NCBI GenBank assembly: GCA_934402125.1
Contig: CAKRTY010000023.1
Coordinates: forward strand, 1 to 11,398
DNA: 11,398 bases
Origin: an uncultured Anaerosacchariphilus sp.
GTDB lineage: Bacteria; Bacillota; Clostridia; Lachnospirales; Lachnospiraceae
Direction: 5' to 3'
In this document: one piece after another, positions 6,600-11,398 of the stretch
Numbering within the stretch: the stretch's first letter is position 1
Layout: each line of letters starts with the position of its first letter
Translations under genes and position numbers: made by a program
The notes under the pieces: model-generated
Databases searched by the model: none
The model's input: the letters and a program-made list of their open reading frames with translations, nothing else
Told to the model about the DNA's origin: nothing

Positions 6600-7181
6600 T
6601 TAGTTCAGAATGAATTTCTTTAGTTTTCGGCGAATCCGTTGGAGAGCATTGTCTATGGATTTGGGAGTTTTTCCCATTTTTTCAGCAATCTGAATGTAAT
6701 TTTCTCCATTCAGATACCGTTCCAATATGGTATTCTCCATAGGACTTAAAAGCGCCTCGATCCGTACCTGCAGATTCTCCGCGGACTCCTGATCGATCAA
6801 CAGCTCCTCCGGGCTTTTCCCCCGGGGGCCCTCCCCTGCGGCGTCCAGTCCCTCCGTCAGCTCCACATAGCTGTTCAGAGGCGTATGCTTCTGCCGGGAA
6901 GCAGCCTGAATCGCCGTGTAGATCTGGCGGGAGATACACAGCTTCGCAAAGGCCCCAAAGGCTGTCTCTTTTTCCGGCCGGTAATCCCGGATCGCCTTAA
7001 ACAGTCCCAGCATTCCCTCCTGAATCAGATCGTCGCTGTCGCCGCCTATGAGGTACAGGGTCCGGGCTTCCCGCCGCACCTGCCCCTTATAGCGCTCGAT
7101 CAGAAGATCCATACATTCCGGCTCACCGGCACGAATCCGTTCTATCAGCTCTTCATCTGACTGTGTCTCATTCTTTATCAT
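6600..7181 (-). CDS. sigH: RNA polymerase sigma-H factor (SigH/Spo0H family)
   Basis: The 193-residue protein is a sigma-70 family factor that closely resembles B. subtilis SigH. Region 2 contains DLIQEGMLGLFKAIRDY (51-67), then FAKLCISRQIYTAIQAASRQKHTPLNSY (78-105), nearly residue-for-residue the SigH signature. Region 4 (about 143-190) ends with an HTH reading NYIQIAEKMGKTPKSIDNAL (161-180). SigH directs early stationary-phase and sporulation transcription. The place after rlmB matches the conserved order in Bacillus and Clostridia, although yacP/rae1, which sits between them in B. subtilis, is absent. The ATG lies 3 nt after the rlmB stop, and only a weak GAAG precedes it, so translation probably depends on coupling to rlmB. 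The usual N-terminal extension of about 20 residues is shorter here. Confidence 0.93.
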   Translation of the reverse strand: MIKNETQSDEELIERIRAGEPECMDLLIERYKGQVRREARTLYLIGGDSDDLIQEGMLGLFKAIRDYRPEKETAFGAFAKLCISRQIYTAIQAASRQKHTPLNSYVELTEGLDAAGEGPRGKSPEELLIDQESAENLQVRIEALLSPMENTILERYLNGENYIQIAEKMGKTPKSIDNALQRIRRKLKKFILN

Positions 7182-7184
7182 ATA

Positions 7185-7928
7185 TTATTTCTTCATTCTC
7201 TGCCGTACAATCTCGTAGGCCAGCACTCCCGTTGCCACAGAGGCGTTCAGGGAATCAATATTTCCTTTCATGGGGACTGACGCGATGAAGTCGCAGGACT
7301 CCCGCACCAGACGGCTGACGCCCTCCCCCTCATTTCCGATAACCAGACCGATGGGGCCGGTCAGGTTCAGGTCGTACATGGTCTCGCCGCCCATATCGGC
7401 GCAGACGAACCAGAGTCCCTGCTCCTTTAACTCCTTGATGGTATTGGTCAGGTTGGTAACCTTCGCCACAGGTGTGTAGTTGATAGCTCCTGCTGAGGCT
7501 CTGGCCACTACTGCTGTCAGGCCTGCTGCCCGGCGCTTGGGAATAATGACCCCATGGGCGCCTGCCAGGTTGGCTGTACGGATAATGGCTCCCAGGTTGT
7601 GGGGATCCTCGATATCGTCCAGAAGAATCAGGAAGGGATCCTCCCCCTTCTCCCTGGCATCCGCCAGCATTTCGTCCACCGTACTGTAATCGTAGGCCGC
7701 AGCCTGGGCAATGACGCCCTGATGATGGCCGGTGGAGGACATCTGATCCAGACGCTCCTTGGTCACGAAGTTCACGATGGTATCGTGCTTTCTCGCTTCC
7801 CGCTTGATGGTATTGATACTTCCGTCCTGACAGCCGTCCTGCACAAACAGCTTATCGATGGTCTTGCCGGAACGAAACGCCTCAAGCACCGCATTTCTTC
7901 CTTCTATGGTCAGTTCTTCGTAATTCAT
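7185..7928 (-). CDS. rlmB: 23S rRNA (guanosine-2251-2'-O)-methyltransferase RlmB
   Basis: This 247-residue SPOUT (TrmH/SpoU) methyltransferase has all three signature motifs: LDDIEDPHNLGAIIRTA (103-119, with N111 and R117), GLVIGNEGEGVSRLVRE (194-210) and SVPMKGNIDSLNASVATGV (217-235). These form the trefoil-knotted SAM site. The N-terminal 75 residues are the substrate-binding domain (EGRNAVLEA at the start, HHQGVIAQ at 68-75). It would methylate the 2'-OH of a guanosine in the 23S P-loop using SAM; some family members act on tRNA instead, so the exact target comes from synteny and motif similarity. Its ATG follows the mrnC stop with no gap (TAAATG), with AAAGGA inside mrnC as ribosome site. 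Position after mrnC is the conserved order. Confidence 0.93.
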   Translation of the reverse strand: MNYEELTIEGRNAVLEAFRSGKTIDKLFVQDGCQDGSINTIKREARKHDTIVNFVTKERLDQMSSTGHHQGVIAQAAAYDYSTVDEMLADAREKGEDPFLILLDDIEDPHNLGAIIRTANLAGAHGVIIPKRRAAGLTAVVARASAGAINYTPVAKVTNLTNTIKELKEQGLWFVCADMGGETMYDLNLTGPIGLVIGNEGEGVSRLVRESCDFIASVPMKGNIDSLNASVATGVLAYEIVRQRMKK

Positions 7929-8354
7929 TTATTCCAGTCCTTTCTTCACAAGCTCCAGAATCCGCTCCATACGGCCTGTGAGATAGAGATAGCCCATCAG
8001 CGCTTCAAAGCCTGTGGCCCGGCGGTAATCCGACATGGTAGCGTGCTTCGCCATGGTGGCGGAATTGGCGTTGCGGCCCCGCTTAAAGACCTGCATTTCC
8101 TCCTCTGTCAGCTCCTCCTTGATGCGCTCCAGAGAAGCCGACTGGGCTCCCGCGTTCACCAGAGTACTGGCTTCCTTGTGAAGCCGGTTGGCCTGGGCGT
8201 TGCCCCTTCCCACCAGAAGGGAACGGATTACCAGCTCATAAACGGCGTCCCCGATATAGGCCAACACCAGAGGCGAATAGGTCCGGACGTCCACATCCGG
8301 AAGCTCCCAGTTCTCCTTCAGGGCGCTCATCAGATCCATTATGCTCTTTTCCAT
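7929..8354 (-). CDS. mrnC: Mini-ribonuclease III
   Basis: The 141-residue protein has a single RNase III catalytic domain and no double-stranded RNA-binding domain, which is the definition of Mini-III. The signature [18 protein letters not shown] (27-44) holds catalytic D36, and [18 protein letters not shown] (110-127) holds E117. In Bacilli it trims the ends of 23S rRNA precursor. The ATG at 8354 lies inside the end of cysS, a 16-nt overlap. A GAGAGGG 6 nt upstream supports this start over the next ATG (M6, 8339), whose A overlaps the cysS stop. Location between cysS and rlmB is the conserved order. Confidence 0.94.
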   Translation of the reverse strand: MEKSIMDLMSALKENWELPDVDVRTYSPLVLAYIGDAVYELVIRSLLVGRGNAQANRLHKEASTLVNAGAQSASLERIKEELTEEEMQVFKRGRNANSATMAKHATMSDYRRATGFEALMGYLYLTGRMERILELVKKGLE

Positions 8355-9745
8355 TTAACGCCCTCTCGTGTATCCTCCAGAACAATACCCTTGCTAAGAA
8401 GCTCTGCGCGGATCTCGTCGGCCCGGGCAAAGTTCTTCTCTTTTCTGGCCTGCTGACGCTCTGCAATCAGCGTCTCGATATCGGCATCCAGAAGCTCTTC
8501 CTTCTTGTCCACTACCAGACCCAGAATATCGCACAGGGTCTTCAGGCGATCCAGGCATTTCTGCAGATAAGACTTGCTGTTCTCTGCGCTTGTGTGGGTA
8601 TTCAGGTATTTTACCAGCTCAAAGATGGCCGCAATGGCGTCCGCCGTATTGAAGTCATCGTCCATGGCTTCGTCAAATTTCTTTACATACTCCTCGGACG
8701 CGTCATAGTGAGCGGTTTCGCTCTCGGTCATGCTGTCGTCCTTGGCGTTGGCAATCAGATGCTTCAGGTTGTCCGCCGCAGTCAGGATTCGATCCAGGCT
8801 GGTCTTGGAAGACTGCATCAGATCGGCACTGAAGTTTAAGGGACTTCTGTAGTGGGCGCTCAGCATGAAGAAACGGAGCACCTGCGGATCGTATTTCTCG
8901 GTAATCTCTCTTACGGTAAAGAAGTTGCCCAGGGACTTGGACATTTTCCGGTTGTCAATGTTCAGGAAGCCGTTGTGCAGCCAGTAGTGGGCGAACTCCT
9001 TTCCGTTGCAGGCCTCGCTCTGGGCAATCTCATTTTCATGGTGTGGGAAAATCAGATCCTCGCCGCCGGCATGGATATCAATCTGTTCGCCCAGATATTT
9101 TTTGGACATGACAGAGCACTCGATGTGCCAGCCCGGACGTCCCTCGCCCCAGGGTGACTCCCATGCGGGCTCTCCTTCCTTTTTGGGCTTCCAGAGTACG
9201 AAATCCAGCGGATCCTCTTTTTCATTCTCGCCGGATACCAGAAGGGAACGGTTGCCGCTTCTGAGATCGTCCAGGTTCTTGTGGGACAGCTTGCCGTAGG
9301 GAGTAAACTTTCTGGTGCGGAAATATACGGTTCCGTTCACCGCGTAGGCATAGCCCTTGTCAATCAGATCCTGAATCATCTCAATCATGCCCGGAATCTC
9401 CTGGGTAGCCAGCGGATGCGTGGTGGCCGGCTTTACGTTCATGTCAGCCATATCCTTTTTGCATTCCGCGATATAACGCTCGGAAATCTCGTTTGCAGGC
9501 ACGCCCTCTTCGATAGCCTTCTTGATAATCTTGTCGTCCACGTCTGTGAAGTTGGATACATAATTTACTTCATAGCCCTTGTACTCCAGATAACGGCGTA
9601 CGGTGTCGAATACGATCATCGGACGGGCGTTGCCGATGTGAATAAAATTATATACGGTAGGTCCGCATACATACATTTTTACCTTGCCCTCCTCCAGAGG
9701 GACAAACTCTTCCTTGCTTTTTGTCATTGTATTATACAGCTTCAT
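8339..9745 (-). CDS. cysS: Cysteinyl-tRNA synthetase
   Basis: The 468-residue protein is a full-length class I synthetase that charges tRNA-Cys. Visible marks are the HIGN motif (36-39, in FIHIGNARP), the KMSKS loop (267-271) and the four zinc ligands C27, C210, H235 and E239 that select cysteine (GPTVYN at 28-33, WHIECSVM at 206-213, [13 protein letters not shown] at 227-239). The helical C-terminal part (about 330-468) includes [20 protein letters not shown], the usual family ending. The ATG has AAGGAGA 7 nt upstream, and that ribosome site lies inside the last codons of cysE. The two genes overlap by 14 nt, so they are co-transcribed and probably translationally coupled, downstream of the Cys T-box. 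Confidence 0.97.
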   Translation of the reverse strand: MKLYNTMTKSKEEFVPLEEGKVKMYVCGPTVYNFIHIGNARPMIVFDTVRRYLEYKGYEVNYVSNFTDVDDKIIKKAIEEGVPANEISERYIAECKKDMADMNVKPATTHPLATQEIPGMIEMIQDLIDKGYAYAVNGTVYFRTRKFTPYGKLSHKNLDDLRSGNRSLLVSGENEKEDPLDFVLWKPKKEGEPAWESPWGEGRPGWHIECSVMSKKYLGEQIDIHAGGEDLIFPHHENEIAQSEACNGKEFAHYWLHNGFLNIDNRKMSKSLGNFFTVREITEKYDPQVLRFFMLSAHYRSPLNFSADLMQSSKTSLDRILTAADNLKHLIANAKDDSMTESETAHYDASEEYVKKFDEAMDDDFNTADAIAAIFELVKYLNTHTSAENSKSYLQKCLDRLKTLCDILGLVVDKKEELLDADIETLIAERQQARKEKNFARADEIRAELLSKGIVLEDTREGVKWKRA

Positions 9746-10457
9746 GTTTTTTCTCCTTCTTTTTTTCCTCTTTTTCTTTTTTCTTCTCGGCTTTTTTCGC
9801 CGCCTTTTGTCTCTCTTTCTCTTCCAGCTCAGACAACTGCCGGTTCAGATCCGCGTTTTCCTTACGCAGCGCCATCAGCTCTTCCATAACCGGATCGGGC
9901 AGGTTGACCTGATCCATATCGCTTCTGGGTACCTTTACATTGTCCTGCTTCACAATACGTCCCGGCACGCCTACTACCGTGCAGTTGGGCGGCACCTCCT
10001 TCAGCACCACCGATCCGGCTCCAATCTTGGAATTCTCCCCGATGGTAAAGGAGCCCAGAATCTTTGCTCCCGCGCTGACCATGACGTTGTCCTCCAGGGT
10101 CGGGTGCCGCTTGCCCTTCTCCTTGCCGGTTCCGCCCAGGGTAACGCCCTGGTAGAGGGTTACATTATCACCGATAATGGTGGTTTCTCCGATGATCACG
10201 CCGGAGCCATGGTCGATAAACAGTCCTTTTCCGATCGTAGCTCCCGGGTGAATCTCGATCCCCGTCTTTCTTCTGGAACGCTGGGAAATCCATCTGGCCC
10301 AGAAATAATGTCCGTTCTGATAAAGCTTATGCGCCACCCGGTAGTTCAGGATCGCCCAGAAGCAGGGATACAGAAGCACCTCTGCCGACGTCTTGATGGC
10401 CGGGTCCCGTTCCCGAATCACCTGGATTTCTTCGTTGATATATTTCATGATTCCCAT
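9732..10457 (-). CDS. cysE: Serine O-acetyltransferase
   Basis: The 241-residue protein transfers acetyl from acetyl-CoA to L-serine, the first step of cysteine synthesis. The left-handed beta-helix of hexapeptide repeats spans about 66-168. It includes [13 protein letters not shown] (66-78), [11 protein letters not shown] (82-91), [12 protein letters not shown] (108-119) and [12 protein letters not shown] (146-157). By alignment with E. coli CysE, H83 is the catalytic histidine and E68 takes the place of the partner aspartate, common in Gram-positive CysE. The N-terminal helical domain is short, as in Bacillus forms. After residue 190 comes a long helix with a Lys/Glu/Ala tail (about 211-238, about half lysine) not expected in the core family. 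ATG 10457 has AAAGGGGA 5-6 nt upstream; M4 has worse spacing. It is first in the T-box operon. Confidence 0.96.
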   Translation of the reverse strand: MGIMKYINEEIQVIRERDPAIKTSAEVLLYPCFWAILNYRVAHKLYQNGHYFWARWISQRSRRKTGIEIHPGATIGKGLFIDHGSGVIIGETTIIGDNVTLYQGVTLGGTGKEKGKRHPTLEDNVMVSAGAKILGSFTIGENSKIGAGSVVLKEVPPNCTVVGVPGRIVKQDNVKVPRSDMDQVNLPDPVMEELMALRKENADLNRQLSELEEKERQKAAKKAEKKKEKEEKKKEKKHEAV

Positions 10458-10501
10458 GATATTCCCCTTTGATCATAACAGATTTTTTTGAAATATGGAA
10501 T

Positions 10502-10546
10502 AAAAAAAAGGATTCTGACATCTCCTGTTAAGAGACGAAAGAATCC
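10502..10546 (-). terminator. T-box attenuator terminator
   Basis: On the minus strand GGATTCT (10540-10546) pairs with AGAATCC (10510-10516). A second inner helix GTCTC/GAGAT sits above a small internal loop, and eight T's (10502-10509) follow. It begins at the last G of the T-box CCGCG and would form when the antiterminator does not, stopping transcription about 45 nt before cysE. Confidence 0.9.
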
Positions 10547-10772
10547 GCGGTTCCACTCTTTTTAAAAGGCTCTCTGCCTTTTCCCTTTTTCCGCGTAACG
10601 TGCGGTTCTCCCGTACCCGGCTTGCAACGGCTTACCGCCCTTTGTTCACCGGATCAGCTCCCGGATGCACTTCGTCCGTTCCTCCCGCGAAAGCTGCTCG
10701 CAGCCAATGACAGCTTTTCTCTGACGCTTCGGACGCGGATTACTTTTCCGTTCCCTGCCTTTTTCTTATCCT
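10502..10772 (-). promoter_or_regulatory. T-box riboswitch leader, specifier UGC (Cys)
   Basis: The leader before cysE is a T-box. The T-box sequence AGAGTGGAACCGCG (10546-10559) differs from the consensus AGGGUGGNACCGCG at one base apart from the N position. Its UGGA would pair with the UCCA end of uncharged tRNA-Cys, whose discriminator is U. Stem I is visible: CGTCCG (10730-10735) pairs with CGGACG (10673-10678), topped by AAAGCTG/CAGCTTT (10711-10717/10690-10696). Below it an internal loop has AGTA (10741-10744) on one side and AAGTGCA on the other. The latter holds the specifier TGC (10667-10669), a cysteine codon. An antiterminator pairing CGCGG (10591-10595) with CCGCG (10546-10550) is possible. 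Low charging of tRNA-Cys should turn the operon on. Confidence 0.95.
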
Positions 10773-10777
10773 TTTAT

Positions 10778-10806
10778 AGAATATGCAAAAAATGCCCGTT
10801 TGTCAA
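10778..10806 (-). promoter_or_regulatory. promoter of the T-box/cysE operon
   Basis: On the minus strand a consensus TTGACA (10801-10806) is followed after 17 bp by TATTCT (10778-10783, 4 of 6). Transcription would begin near 10771, giving a leader of about 314 nt. That is the usual length for a T-box with stem I, antiterminator and terminator. Confidence 0.8.
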
Positions 10807-10823
10807 GCCTTTGCAAATAATTT

Positions 10824-10838
10824 CAGGAAATATTCCTG
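10824..10838 (-). terminator. possible weak terminator after the GNAT gene
   Basis: A short hairpin CAGGAA/TTCCTG with a 3-nt loop lies 18 nt after the GNAT stop codon. On the minus strand it is followed by AAATTATTT instead of a clean T run, so it would terminate poorly. On the plus strand it is followed by five T's, but no plus-strand gene ends here. It is the only hairpin I see between the GNAT gene and the T-box promoter. Confidence 0.3.
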
Positions 10839-10856
10839 TTTTTCTTCGAGGCCCTC

Positions 10857-11398
10857 TTACACCAGCTCATTCAGATAGACACCGTTCACCACACGCACCT
10901 GCATGAGCTTCCGGATCGCCGCCTCCCTGATACCCGGAAGCTCCTCTGCCCCCAGCATACCAAAGAGAAAGCTGCCCAGATCCGCAATCGAAATGACAAG
11001 CTCCGGCTCTGCGTCGCTGCGGGTAAGGCTGCTGCCCTCCTCCGTAAAGCTCCAGCAAAATACGCCGTCATTTTCCGGCAGAATCGGATCCGCAACGCGA
11101 AGCGTCAGACTCTGTGGCTTCTCTGCGCCAATCGGAGCCACGAACCGCGCCATGTCCACCAGCCGGACCATCATAGGCGTACTCTCCCATTCCGGCCAGT
11201 CGATGTGACGCTTCCGATATGCTTCGTCCTTTTCCACGAACAGATCGTAGCCCTCCGCCAGTTCATCCGGGGTCAGATCTGCCAGACTCTCCTCGTCGTC
11301 ATTTCCCATCAGCCGGAAATCGAAGGGCGTGTAAATGGCCTCGTCTGCCGGCATCAGAAAGGTAAAGGGCAGCCCGTCCGCGTACATGTCCCCAAGAG
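10857..11398 (-). CDS. Eis-like GNAT N-acetyltransferase, N-terminus cut by window edge
   Basis: About 180 residues of the C-terminal part are visible; the frame stays open to the right edge. The Met at 11387 is preceded in frame by Leu-Gly-Asp and lacks a ribosome site, so it is probably internal. The segment MYADGLPFTFLMPADEAIYT near the visible start is typical of Eis-type acetyltransferases, at the end of their second GNAT fold. The remainder fits their C-terminal SCP2-like domain: MMVRLVDMARFV, TLRVADPILPENDGVFCW, and VISIADLGSFLFG. The protein ends with V as the C-terminal residue, so the usual Eis carboxylate feature is kept. Family members acetylate amines such as aminoglycosides or lysine side chains; the substrate here is unknown. 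The acetyl-CoA-binding part lies outside the window. It stops about 50 bp before the cysE operon promoter. Confidence 0.8.
   Translation of the reverse strand, partial: LGDMYADGLPFTFLMPADEAIYTPFDFRLMGNDDEESLADLTPDELAEGYDLFVEKDEAYRKRHIDWPEWESTPMMVRLVDMARFVAPIGAEKPQSLTLRVADPILPENDGVFCWSFTEEGSSLTRSDAEPELVISIADLGSFLFGMLGAEELPGIREAAIRKLMQVRVVNGVYLNELV

Noticed and set aside
8337..8339. ATG overlapping the cysS stop as start of mrnC
   Set aside because: The ATG at 8354 has a better-spaced GAGAGGG; the alternative removes only five residues, so it stays possible but less likely.
7554..8456. Plus-strand open frame of 300 codons over rlmB, mrnC and cysS
   Set aside because: It crosses three well-conserved genes on the other strand and has no recognisable motif; it is a codon-bias shadow.
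9684..10472. Plus-strand open frame with a long Phe/Leu run
   Set aside because: The hydrophobic run is the complement of the Lys/Glu-rich cysE tail, so it only looks like a membrane protein.
10502..10856. Many short inverted repeats that could be read as a repeat element or small RNA
   Set aside because: They are explained by the T-box stem I, antiterminator and terminator.

Overview
The window looks like chromosomal DNA from a clostridial Firmicute, most likely a Lachnospiraceae-type gut anaerobe. The reasons are a Cys T-box ahead of cysE-cysS, the gene order cysE-cysS-mrnC-rlmB-sigH shared with Bacillus and Clostridia, a SigH-like sporulation sigma factor, a DUF1836 protein, strong AGGAGG-type ribosome binding sites and sigma-A promoters. 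This assignment is an inference from gene content; no rRNA is present. Nearly all genes lie on the minus strand. I see no mobile element, CRISPR array or phage gene.

Left part (1-2262): a PspA/IM30 envelope-stress protein is followed, 14 nt downstream, by a multi-zinc-ribbon protein that runs off the left edge. Divergent from pspA is a DUF1836 gene (HTH-like) with a near-perfect promoter and an extremely short leader. A bidirectional terminator separates it from the next gene.

Middle (2261-5002): a CdaR/PucR-type regulator transcribed alone, a tRNA-Thr(GGT) with a strong promoter and an unusual C at position 55, a shared bidirectional terminator, and an HtrA/DegP-type PDZ serine protease. 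The promoter region of htrA carries a 22-bp tandem repeat where a -35 element should be.

Right part (5003-10806): a long minus-strand operon. A promoter and a Cys-specifier T-box leader (about 310 nt) precede cysE (serine acetyltransferase), cysS (cysteinyl-tRNA synthetase), mrnC (Mini-RNase III), rlmB (23S rRNA 2'-O-methyltransferase), sigH, and a gene fusing a VanZ-like membrane domain to a D,D-carboxypeptidase domain. The genes overlap or are spaced 0-16 nt apart, and I see no internal terminator. Cysteine supply and charging, ribosome maturation, a stationary-phase/sporulation sigma factor and a cell-wall enzyme therefore appear to share one tRNA-Cys-sensing leader. HtrA lies just downstream and has its own promoter.

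Right edge (10857-11398): the C-terminal part of an Eis-like GNAT acetyltransferase runs off the window.

The most unusual items are the VanZ::carboxypeptidase fusion with a readable topology, the tandem repeat at htrA, the C55 tRNA-Thr, and the pspA/zinc-ribbon/DUF1836 group. I see no clearly new multi-gene system.
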